Shown here in pieces: positions 33,063 to 41,560 of a stretch of 64,000 bases of DNA. A model generated the notes under the pieces. That model was not told the DNA's origin and did no database searches. It worked only from the letters and a program-made list of their open reading frames with translations. How positions within the stretch are numbered: the stretch's first letter is position 1; each line of letters begins with the position of its first letter. A program made the translations under genes and the position numbers. Origin of the DNA: JAITWN01 sp964388175 (GTDB lineage: Bacteria; Pseudomonadota; Gammaproteobacteria; SZUA-140); NCBI GenBank assembly GCA_964388175.1, contig CAYLYS010000002.1, positions 1 to 64,000 on the forward strand, given 5' to 3'.

Positions 33063-35676
33063 TCATGGCGAGGCGGCCTGCTCGCCGGTATCCGCCGGGT
33101 TCTGTCCGCCGATGATGGCGTTCATGAGACGCAGGCCGCTGAACGCATCCTTGGCGTAATGCACCCGGTCGGGCTGCGTGTAGGCCTGGCGGCAATCGCC
33201 CTCGACGTAGCGGCGGGTCAGCGCCGCGCCGCCGAGCAGCACCGGGATGTCGATACCCTGGCGTTTCATCTCTTCCAGGTTTTCCTTCATGATCACCGTC
33301 GATTTCACCAGCAGCCCCGACATGCCGATGGCGTCGGCATTGTGCGTGCGCGCGGCGTCGATGATGGTGGCGATCGGCTGCTTGATGCCGAGGTTGACGA
33401 CCTCGTAGCCGTTNNNNNNNNNNCTTGCCGATGTCGTGCACGTCGCCCTTCACCGTCGCCAGCACCAGTATCCCTTTCTCGCCGCCTTCGAGGCGCTCCA
33501 TATGGGGTTCGAGGAAGGCGACCGCGGCCTTCATCGTTTCCGCCGATTGCAGCACGAAGGGCAGCTGCATCTGCCCGGCGCCGAACAGTTCGCCGACCAC
33601 CTTCATGCCGTCGAGCAGCAGCTCATTGATGATGTCGAGCGGCGCGTAGGTTTCCATCGCCGTGCGCAGATCATCATCGAGACCCTGGCGGTCGCCGTCG
33701 ATGATGCGCTGCTTGAGCGCTTCTTCTATGGTCGCGGGCCGCGCCTTGATCTCGCCCGCCGCTTTGACGTCCTTGAACAGATCGACGAAATGCAGCAGGG
33801 GATCGCGGCCGTCGCGCCAGTTGTTGAAGATCAGATCTTCGGCCGCGATGCGATGCGCCTCATCGATGCGGTGCAGCGGCATGATCTTGGAAACGTGGAT
33901 GATCGCCGCGGTCATACCGCGCTGCTGGGCGTGGTGCAGAAAGACCGAATTGAGCACGTGACGCGCCGCCGGCGCCAGGCCGAATGAAATATTCGACAGG
34001 CCGAGCAGGATCTGGCAGCGCGGCAGTTCGCGCGCGATCGCCTCGATCGCGTTCAGCGTATTGACGCCGTGCTCGCGATCATCGTTCATGCCGGTGCAGA
34101 TGGTGAATGTCAGCGGATCGAACATCAGATCCTCCGACGCCAGCCCGTACTGATTGACCGCGAAGTCATGCAGGCGATGGGCGATTTCGAGCTTTCTCTC
34201 GACGCTCTTCGCCATGCCCTCCTCGTCGATGGTCAGCGCCACCACGGCGGCACCGAAGCGCCGGGCATAGGACAGAATGGTCGCCGCTTTCTCCTCGCCG
34301 TCCTCGAAATTGATCGAATTGATGATGCTCTTGCCGCCGATCATCTTCAGCGCCGCCTCGAGCACCGGCGTTTCGGTGGAATCGATCACCAGCGGCACGG
34401 TGATCTGGCCGCGGTAACGCGAAATCACCTGGCACATGTCCACCGCCTCGGGCCTGCCGACATAGGCGACACAGACGTCGATGGCATGGGAACCTTCCTT
34501 GACCTGCTCGCGCCCGATGGCGGTAAGCCCGTCCCAATCCTCGACCGCGAGCAGCTCGCGGAACTTCTTCGAACCGTTGGCGTTGGAACGCTCGCCGACG
34601 GCGAATACCGCGTTCTCCTGGCGCAAGGGCACGCTGGTATACAGCGAGGTGACCGCCGGCAGCAGCGTCACCTCACGCCCGCGCGGCGCCGGATCGGGGC
34701 GCGCATCGATCATCTCGCGCAGCCGCGCGATGTGCGCCGGCGTCGTCCCGCAACAGCCGCCGATCAGGCTGACGCCGTCTTCCTCGATGAAGCGCTGCTG
34801 CCAGTCGGCGAGTTCCTCCGGACCGAGCGGATATTCGGTCTTGCCGTCGACCAGCATCGGCAAACCGGCATTGGGCATCACCGAAATGAGGCCGGGCCAG
34901 TTCTCGCCGAGATAGCGCACGTGCTCGGCCATCTCCGAAGGTCCGGTGGCGCAATTGAGGCCGATCGCGTCCACCTTCATGGCGGCGAGCGCGGTCACCG
35001 CGCACGCCATGTCGGAGCCGACCAGCATGGTGCCCGTGGTTTCGATGGTGACCTGGGCGAAGATCGGCACGTCCTCGCGACCCTGCTCGCGCGCGGCGCG
35101 GCGGCAGGCGCTGATCGCCGCCTTCATGGTGAGCAGATCCTGATTGGTTTCGAGCAGGAGAACATCGACACCGCCGTCGAGCAGGCCGCGCACCTGTTCG
35201 TAATAGGAGTCTTCGAGCATGTCGAAACCGATGTGACCGAGGCTCGGCAGCTTGGTGCCAGGCCCGATCGAGCCGATGACGTAGCGCGGCCATTCGGGTG
35301 TGGCGAACTCGGCCGCCGCTTCGCGCGCGAGTTCGGCGGCGAGGCGGTTGAGTTCATAGGTCTGTTCGACCAGATCGAATTCGGCGAAGACCACCTTGTT
35401 GGCGCCGAAGGTGTTGGTTTCCACGCAATCGGCGCCGGCGGCGAAATAAGCCCGGTGCATGCCACGCACGAAATCCGGCCGTGTCCGGCACAGGATTTCA
35501 GAGCAGTTTTCCAGACCGAGAAAATCCCGATCGACGTCCCAGTCTTCGGCCTGGATCAGCGTGCCGGTACCGCCATCACAGAGCAGCACACGCCGGCGCA
35601 GGCGATCGATGAAACGCTCCTGGTTCACAGCATCGTTCACAGTATCTTTCCCCGCATCAGTCCCGGTATCGATCAT
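33063..35676 (-). CDS. metH: Cobalamin-dependent methionine synthase, short form lacking the activation domain (interrupted by a gap)
   Basis: The protein transfers methyl from methyl-tetrahydrofolate via cobalamin to homocysteine. Domains in order: homocysteine-binding (about 20-330) with zinc ligands in IGLNCATGP and LIGGCCGTTP; folate-binding (about 350-620, GERSNANGSKKF, VIDSTETPVLEAAL); cobalamin cap and Rossmann domain ending in the B12-His motif GDVHDIGK. Ten N (33414-33423) interrupt here. The frame then resumes as NGYEVVNLGIKQP and stops at 33063, soon after NAIIGGQNPADTG. The apparent shift is an artefact of gap length: by comparison with the family about nine residues (27 bases) are missing. 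The C-terminal SAM-binding reactivation domain of about 300 residues is absent. It is the first gene of a pip-dtd-apaH operon. Confidence 0.9.
33414..33423. other. Assembly gap (10 N) inside metH
   Basis: Ten unknown bases lie between codons for DIGK and NGYE in the cobalamin-binding domain. Ten is not a multiple of three and the conserved family spacing needs about 27 bases, so the length is a placeholder and the reading-frame break is not real. Confidence 0.9.
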
Positions 35677-35759
35677 GGGTATCGATCATGAGCCATGAAT
35701 CAAACCTGTTATCATACCCGCAAAACGCGTGCCCCACATTGTCACGACCGCCTTTTTAC

Positions 35760-36638
35760 ATGCGAGCGACACTCATCAAGCTCTTCATGCGCTTTTGCGC
35801 CTTGCTGCCGCTGCGCGCCGCCCATGCCGTCGGCGCCGGCGCCGGCAGCCTGCTGTCGATCCTGCCCAATCGCACGCACCGGGTGTCGCTGCGCAATCTC
35901 GAGCTCTGCCTCCCCGAACTGCCGGCGGATGAGCGGCGGCGCCTGGCCGCGCGCGCGCTGCGCGAAACCGGCAAGACCGCGGCCGAGACCGGCGCCCTGT
36001 GGCTGTGGCCGCGCGAGCGCGTACTGCAACTGGTACGCGCCACCAGCGGCCGCGAAGCGCTAGATGCCGCCATCCGCGACGGCCGCGGCGCGATCATCAT
36101 CACGCCGCACCTCGGCAGCTGGGAGATGGTCGGCCTGTACTGCTCGTCCCTGCAAACGCTGACCAGTCTCTACCGGCCGCCGCGCCTCGCCGCGCTCGAT
36201 GACTTCATGCGCGCCGGCCGCGAACATCTCGGCGCGCACCTGGTGCCGACCAATGCCGGCGGCGTCCGCCATCTCTACCGCGCGCTCGAACGCAATGAGA
36301 TGGTGGGACTGCTGCCGGATCAGGAACCGGGCCAGGGCGGCGGCATCTTCGTTCCCTTTTTCGGCATTTCCGCCTATACCATGACCCTGCTCGCCCGTCT
36401 GGTGCAGAAAAGCGCGGCGCCGGTGTTCTTCACCTATGCCGAACGGTTGGAGCGCGGCGCCGGCTTCCATCTGCATTTCATCGCCGCGGGCGCGGATTTC
36501 GCCCACGGCTCGGCGGAAGACATCAGCGCCGCGATGAACGCCGGCGTCGAAGCCTGCGTCAGGCGCATCCCCGAACAATACCAATGGGGCTACAAGCGCT
36601 TCCGCACCCGGCCCGAAGGCGAAGCGCGGTTCTACTGA
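35760..36638 (+). CDS. LpxL/HtrB-type lysophospholipid acyltransferase
   Basis: A 292-aa inner-membrane protein of the lauroyl/myristoyl acyltransferase family. The HxxxxD/E-type motif is seen as ITPHLGSWEMVG, followed by SLYRPPR, LVPTNAGGVRHLYRAL, GLLPDQEPGQGGGIFVPFFG and YQWGYKRFRTRP. An N-terminal helix lies at LIKLFMRFCALLPLRAAHAV. ATG 35760 is preferred to 35688, because the earlier start leaves only 11 bases to divergent metH. The protein probably adds a secondary acyl chain to lipid A or an ornithine-type lipid; the donor and acceptor cannot be told from sequence. Confidence 0.87.
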   Translation: MRATLIKLFMRFCALLPLRAAHAVGAGAGSLLSILPNRTHRVSLRNLELCLPELPADERRRLAARALRETGKTAAETGALWLWPRERVLQLVRATSGREALDAAIRDGRGAIIITPHLGSWEMVGLYCSSLQTLTSLYRPPRLAALDDFMRAGREHLGAHLVPTNAGGVRHLYRALERNEMVGLLPDQEPGQGGGIFVPFFGISAYTMTLLARLVQKSAAPVFFTYAERLERGAGFHLHFIAAGADFAHGSAEDISAAMNAGVEACVRRIPEQYQWGYKRFRTRPEGEARFY

Positions 36639-36658
36639 ATCCGCCGCCTCAGGCGGAT
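36639..36658. terminator. Short hairpin between convergent genes
   Basis: ATCCGCC and GGCGGAT form a 7-bp perfect stem around GCCTCA, just past the acyltransferase stop and overlapping the last codons of the minus-strand methyltransferase. There is no T tract, so its terminator role is uncertain. Confidence 0.4.
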
Positions 36659-37293
36659 GCAGAATCTGGCTTGCGGGCGACGATCATGGCCTCATCGCGG
36701 AAACCCTGGCCGAGATCCCCGATCCGCCCCTCTTCCCGATAGACCAGCAGTTGCAGGCCGGCGAACAGCGCCAGCAGCTCATTTTCCGCGAGGCGAAACT
36801 CGGGATTGCCCGGCCCGGCATCGGTAACGCGGCTGCGGGTGAAGGTCTGATAGAAAACGAGACCGCCCGGGCGCAGCGCGGCGATGATGTGCGGCATCAG
36901 CGTGCGGTCGAGGAAATGCGCGACGACGATGACATCGCAGCTCTCCGGCGCGGGCGGCTGCAACAGCAGATCGCGCGCCTCGCTCTCCAGCGCCAGCCCC
37001 TGCTGCCGCGCATAGGCGGCGACGCACTCGGCGGCGACCGCTGAAATATCCCAGGCGCGCGTGCGCAGACCGAGGCCGGCAAGCAGTACCGCGTTGCCGG
37101 CCAGACCGCAGGCGAGTTCCAGCGCGTCCCCCGCTGCCGGCAGCAGATGGCGATTCTCCGCCAGCACCCGGCTCGGCGCGCCGGGCATCCCCCCGGTCGT
37201 CCCACTACTCGTCCCACTACTCGTCCCAGCGCCCGTCCCGGTTTTGCCGCTGTAGATCGCATCCCATTTCGCACGCGTATCGTTACTCATCAT
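36649..37293 (-). CDS. Class I SAM-dependent methyltransferase
   Basis: A 214-aa methyltransferase of the TehB-like/UbiE fold. SAM motif I is ALELACGLAGNAVLLAGLG (about residues 57-75), followed by AWDISAVA, CDVIVVAHFLDRTLM and ALRPGGLVFYQTFT. Between the start and the fold (about 18-38) is an unusual Gly-Thr-Ser tract with near-perfect repeats of SSGT, encoded by tandem DNA repeats. MMSNDTR overlaps the trkH stop, so it is the last gene of the large minus-strand block. The substrate is unknown; TehB-like members methylate tellurite or small acceptors. Confidence 0.82.
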   Translation of the reverse strand: MMSNDTRAKWDAIYSGKTGTGAGTSSGTSSGTTGGMPGAPSRVLAENRHLLPAAGDALELACGLAGNAVLLAGLGLRTRAWDISAVAAECVAAYARQQGLALESEARDLLLQPPAPESCDVIVVAHFLDRTLMPHIIAALRPGGLVFYQTFTRSRVTDAGPGNPEFRLAENELLALFAGLQLLVYREEGRIGDLGQGFRDEAMIVARKPDSASA

Positions 37294-38732
37294 TTTCTCC
37301 AGAATTCAGGCATCAGCAGTATGAGCAGGGTAAACACTTCCAGCCGGCCAATCAGCATCGCCACGCACAAGGTCCACTTGGCGAAATCACCGAGGCCGGC
37401 ATAGCCGTGCGCCACTGCGCCCAGCCCCGGCCCCAGATTGTTCATGCAGGCGGCGACGGCGGAGAACGCCGTCACCGGATCGAGGCCGGCCATCGCCAGC
37501 ATGATCGTCATGAGGCAGAAACAGCTCATGTAGAGCGCGAAAAATCCCCACACCGAATCGATCACATCGGGCGCCATATGCCGGTTGCCGATCTTGACGG
37601 AAAAAACGCCGTCGGGGTGAATGAGACGGCGGATCTCGCGCGCGCCCTGTTTGAGCAGAAGCAGCACGCGCACCACCTTGAGGCCGCCGCCGGTCGATCC
37701 CGCGCAGCCGCCGATGAAGCTCGCCATGATCAGCAGCACCGGCAGGAACAGCGGCCAGGACTGGTAGGGCACGGTGGAAAACCCGGCCGTCGTGCTGATC
37801 GATACCGCCTGGAACACGCCATGACGCGCGGCGCCATCGATGTCTTCGACTCCGGTCAGGTAAAGACTCAGCGACACGATGACGATCATGGCGGCGATCG
37901 CGACGCCATAGGCGCGCAGCTCCGCATTCTCGCGGTAGGGCTGCATGCTCGCCCGGCGCCAGGCGAGGAAGTGCAGGATGTAATTGGTTCCGGCCAGCAG
38001 CATGAAGATCACCGCCACGCCCTCGATCGCGGCGCTGTCGAAATAGGCGAAGTTGGCGTCGTGGCTGGAGAAGCCGCCGAGCGCGAGCGTCGACATGGCA
38101 TGACCGACGGCATCGAAGACAGTCATGCCCACCAGCCAGTACAGCAGCGCGCAGACCACGGTCAGACCGAGGTAGATGTACGACAGGGCGCGCGCGCTCT
38201 CGATGATGCGCGGCGTCAGCTTGTTGAACTTCATCGGCCCCGGCGTCATCGCGCGGTATATCTGCATGCCGCCGATACCGAGCATGGGCAGCACCGCGAC
38301 CGCGAGAACGATGATGCCCATGCCCCCCAGCCACTGCAGTTGATGGCGGTAGAACAGCGTCGAGCGCGGCAGATCGTCGAGCCCGTCGATGACGGTCGCG
38401 CCGGTCGTGGTCAGGCCGGAAACGGACTCGAACACCGCATCGACGGGCGCGAGGCCCGGACTGAACAGAAAAGGAACGGCGCCGCACAGCGATACGCTGC
38501 CCCACATCACGGCGACGAGCAGGAAGCCGTCGCGCAGGCGCAGATCATCACGCCGCGCCCGCACCGGCAGCCACAGCGCAGCCCCAAGCGCGAGCAGCGC
38601 GGCGCACATCGACAGAAAGACCTGCAGTGTCGCTTCGTCGTAAATCCAGGCGACCAGCGCCGGCGCCAGCATGGACAGGCCGAACAGCGTCAGCAGCTCA
38701 GCCACTATGCGTTGGATCGAACGCAGCCGCAT
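37290..38732 (-). CDS. trkH: Trk potassium uptake protein TrkH
   Basis: A 480-aa potassium channel subunit of the Trk system in the inner membrane. Four selectivity-filter repeats are visible: SGLTTTGATV, LGGFSSHDA, ISTTAGFST and AAACMNNLGPGLG. The segment GGCAGSTGGGLKVVR is the typical gate loop before filter four. About ten membrane helices and a length near the E. coli value (483 aa) support it. It partners with TrkA, encoded 75 bases upstream on the same strand. Confidence 0.96.
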   Translation of the reverse strand: MRLRSIQRIVAELLTLFGLSMLAPALVAWIYDEATLQVFLSMCAALLALGAALWLPVRARRDDLRLRDGFLLVAVMWGSVSLCGAVPFLFSPGLAPVDAVFESVSGLTTTGATVIDGLDDLPRSTLFYRHQLQWLGGMGIIVLAVAVLPMLGIGGMQIYRAMTPGPMKFNKLTPRIIESARALSYIYLGLTVVCALLYWLVGMTVFDAVGHAMSTLALGGFSSHDANFAYFDSAAIEGVAVIFMLLAGTNYILHFLAWRRASMQPYRENAELRAYGVAIAAMIVIVSLSLYLTGVEDIDGAARHGVFQAVSISTTAGFSTVPYQSWPLFLPVLLIMASFIGGCAGSTGGGLKVVRVLLLLKQGAREIRRLIHPDGVFSVKIGNRHMAPDVIDSVWGFFALYMSCFCLMTIMLAMAGLDPVTAFSAVAACMNNLGPGLGAVAHGYAGLGDFAKWTLCVAMLIGRLEVFTLLILLMPEFWRK

Positions 38733-38807
38733 GCATTCACTCCACGCTCAAAGTCCTGATCACGGGATCCGCCATCACGAGCGCCGCAGTCATGACAGCG
38801 GCGGCGG

Positions 38808-40184
38808 TCAGAAGAAAGTCGCGCCGACCTGGAACAGGCGTTCCACCTCGGCGATGCGCTTCTTGTCGACCACGAACAGAATGACGTGATCCTCGGCCTC
38901 GATGACCGTGTCGTGATGCGCCATGATGACCTCATCGCCGCCGCGCACGATCGCACCGATGGTGGTGCCGGGCGGCAACTTGATGTGCTCGATGGCGCGG
39001 CCGACGACTCTGGACGATTTGGTATCGCCATGCGCCACCGCCTCGATCGCCTCGGCGGCGCCGCGACGCAGCGAATGCACCATCACCACGTCGCCGCGCC
39101 GCACGTGGGCCAGCAGCCGGCCGATGGTCGACAGATAGGGCGATATCGCGATATCGATGGTTCCGCTTTCGACCAGATCGATGTAGGCGGCGCGGTTGAT
39201 CAGCGAGATCACCTTGCGCGCGCCGAGGCGCTTGGCCAGCATCGCGGAAAGAATGTTGGCCTCGTCGTCGTTGGTGACGGCGCAGAACACGTCGGTGTTC
39301 TCGATGTTCTCCTCCAGCAGCAGCTCTTCGTCGGCGGCGTCTCCGAGCAGGACCAGGCTGCGATCGAGCTCCTGCGACACATGCTGCACGCGCTCGGAAT
39401 TGTGCTCGATCACCTTGACCTGGTAGCGCTGCTCCAGCGCCGCCGCCAGGCCGTAGCCGATATTGCCGCCGCCGGCGAGGATGATGCGCTTGACCTCCTT
39501 GTCGAGCCGGCGCATTTCACCCATGACGGCGCGGATATCGCCGGTGGCGACGATGAAGAACACCTCGTCGTCCACCTCGATGACGGTATCGCCCTGCGGA
39601 ATGATCGGCGCGCCGCGGCGGAAGATGGCGGCGACGCGGGTCTTGATCTCCGGCATGTGCTTGCCGAGTTCGCGCAGCTCATGACCGACCAGCGGCCCAT
39701 CGTAATAGGCCCGGATGGCGACCAGCTGCACCTTGCCGCCGGCGAAATCGAGTACCTGCAGCGCGCCGGAGTATTCGATGAGGCGCTGCAGCTGATCGAT
39801 CACCAGCTGCTCCGGGCTGATCAGCACGTCGACCGGCAGTGCGCCCTGGCCGAAGAGCTGCGGCGAACGCAGATAGTCGCGGGCGCGGATACGGGCGATC
39901 TTGATCGGCGTATGGAACAGCGTGAACGCGACCTGGCAGGCAATCATGTTCGTTTCGTCGCTGCTGGTCACCGCGATCATCATGTCGGCGTCCTCGGCGC
40001 CGGCACGGCGCAGCACGTCGGGATGAGAAGCGGCGCCAAGCACGGTGCGCAGATCGAAGCGCTCCTGCAGATCGTGCAGACGCCGCGGATCGTGATCGAT
40101 CACCGTGACGTCGTTGTCCTCACGGGACAGATTCTCCGCCACCGAAGCGCCGACCTGGCCGGCGCCGAGCACGATGATTTTCAT
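38808..40184 (-). CDS. trkA: Trk system NAD-binding regulatory protein TrkA
   Basis: A 458-aa cytoplasmic gating subunit with two RCK units. The first begins MKIIVLGAGQVGASVAENL (Rossmann GxGxxG), the second ILAGGGNIGYGLAAALE near residue 235, each followed by a TrkA-C domain (VLDFAGGKVQLVAIRA; SSRVVGRAIEHIKLP). It binds NAD(H)/ATP and controls TrkH. It lies between ntrX and trkH; this ntrYX-trkAH order is common in gammaproteobacteria and links the kinase pair to envelope or ion homeostasis. Confidence 0.96.
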   Translation of the reverse strand: MKIIVLGAGQVGASVAENLSREDNDVTVIDHDPRRLHDLQERFDLRTVLGAASHPDVLRRAGAEDADMMIAVTSSDETNMIACQVAFTLFHTPIKIARIRARDYLRSPQLFGQGALPVDVLISPEQLVIDQLQRLIEYSGALQVLDFAGGKVQLVAIRAYYDGPLVGHELRELGKHMPEIKTRVAAIFRRGAPIIPQGDTVIEVDDEVFFIVATGDIRAVMGEMRRLDKEVKRIILAGGGNIGYGLAAALEQRYQVKVIEHNSERVQHVSQELDRSLVLLGDAADEELLLEENIENTDVFCAVTNDDEANILSAMLAKRLGARKVISLINRAAYIDLVESGTIDIAISPYLSTIGRLLAHVRRGDVVMVHSLRRGAAEAIEAVAHGDTKSSRVVGRAIEHIKLPPGTTIGAIVRGGDEVIMAHHDTVIEAEDHVILFVVDKKRIAEVERLFQVGATFF

Positions 40185-40207
40185 GATGCGTCCAATCCGC
40201 CGGTGTT

Positions 40208-41560
40208 CTAGTCGTGCTTGGGCTTTATGCCCAGCATGCGCAGCTTGCGGTAGAGATGAGTGCGCTCGATGCCGGCGCGATTGGCGACGTCGGCAATGTT
40301 GCCGCCGACCATGCTCATCTGGTATTCGAAGTAGGCGCGCTCGAACTCGGCGCGCGCCGTGCGCAGCGGCGCATCGAAGCTCACCGGCAAACCGGCGGCC
40401 TGACGGCTGCGCGCGCCGAGCGCATGCTCCACCTCATCCAGCGATATTTCCTCGCCCGAACCCAGGATCAACAGGCGCTGCACCAGGTTCTTCAGTTCAC
40501 GCACATTGCCGGGCCAGGAATGGGCGCAAAGGCGGTTCCTCGCCGCCGCCGAGAAACGGCGCTGCGGCAGCTTCTCGTTCTGCACGAACACATCGACGTA
40601 GTAATCGAGTATCTCCGGCACATCTTCGCTGTGCTCGCGCAGCGGCGGCACGCGCACCGGCACGACGTTGAGCTGATAATAGAGATCCTCGCGAAACCGG
40701 CCCGCAGCGATGTATTCCTGCAGATCGCGATGCGTGGCCGCGACCACGCGCGCGTCGAACTGTACCGGATCATGCCCGCCGACGCGGACAAAGGATTTGT
40801 TCTCCAGCGCTCCCAGCAGCTTGGCCTGCACCCCCGCGTCCATATCGGCCACTTCGCCGAGGAAGAGCGTGCCGCCATTGGCCTGCTCCAGATAACCGTA
40901 ATGGATATTGCTGCCCTGCTCGGATCCGAACAGCGCGCCCGCGGCATTCTCGCTGGCGATGGCGGCCACGCCGGCATCGACGAAGGGGCCATTGCTGCGC
41001 GCGCCGCTGAAATGCAGATAGCGCGCCAGCAGCTCCTTGCCGGCGCCGGGTTCGCCGCTGATCAGCACCCAGGCATTGTGACGGGCGATGCGCAGCGCCT
41101 GCGTGCGCAGTTCCTGCATGACCCTGCTGCCGCCGATCGGCTCGATCAGCGTATGCGCCTGGCGACGCAGATCGATGTTCTCGCGCTGCAGCTTGCCCAC
41201 CTCGAGCGCGCGCTGCACGCTCAGCAGCAGCTTGGACAGCGACAGCGGTTTCTCGACGAAATCGTAGGCGCCGAGCCGGGTCGCCTCGACCGCCGTTTCC
41301 ACCGTGCCGTGACCGGAAATCATGATGACCGGGCTGTCGAAACCGCCCTGCTGCACCCATTCGCGCAGCAGCGTGACACCGTCGGTATCGGGCAACCACA
41401 CGTCCATCAGCACCAGATCGGGACGGCGCAGGCGGCGCGCCTGGCGCGCTTCCTCGGCGGTCTCCGCCACGCTGACTTCATAACCTTCATCCACCAGGAT
41501 ATCGCGCACCAGTTCGCGGATATCCTTTTCGTCATCGATGACCAGAACATGGGCGCTCAT
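40208..41560 (-). CDS. ntrX: NtrX-type response regulator with a degenerate sigma-54 activator domain
   Basis: A 450-aa regulator. The receiver domain (1-120) has the acidic pocket IDDEKD, phospho-acceptor D53 in LMDVWLPD and K104 in EKPLS. The AAA+ domain (about 140-370) keeps a Walker A (GEPGAGKE, 169-176) but the Walker B reads GGTLFLGE (229-236), with Gly235 where an Asp is expected. The GAFTGA sigma-54 contact loop is missing: the matching place reads GSNIHY (216-221). The C-terminal Fis-type helix-turn-helix is intact (NIADVANRAGIERTHLYRKL). So it may bind DNA without activating sigma-54. It overlaps ntrY by four bases and precedes trkA. Confidence 0.92.
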   Translation of the reverse strand: MSAHVLVIDDEKDIRELVRDILVDEGYEVSVAETAEEARQARRLRRPDLVLMDVWLPDTDGVTLLREWVQQGGFDSPVIMISGHGTVETAVEATRLGAYDFVEKPLSLSKLLLSVQRALEVGKLQRENIDLRRQAHTLIEPIGGSRVMQELRTQALRIARHNAWVLISGEPGAGKELLARYLHFSGARSNGPFVDAGVAAIASENAAGALFGSEQGSNIHYGYLEQANGGTLFLGEVADMDAGVQAKLLGALENKSFVRVGGHDPVQFDARVVAATHRDLQEYIAAGRFREDLYYQLNVVPVRVPPLREHSEDVPEILDYYVDVFVQNEKLPQRRFSAAARNRLCAHSWPGNVRELKNLVQRLLILGSGEEISLDEVEHALGARSRQAAGLPVSFDAPLRTARAEFERAYFEYQMSMVGGNIADVANRAGIERTHLYRKLRMLGIKPKHD

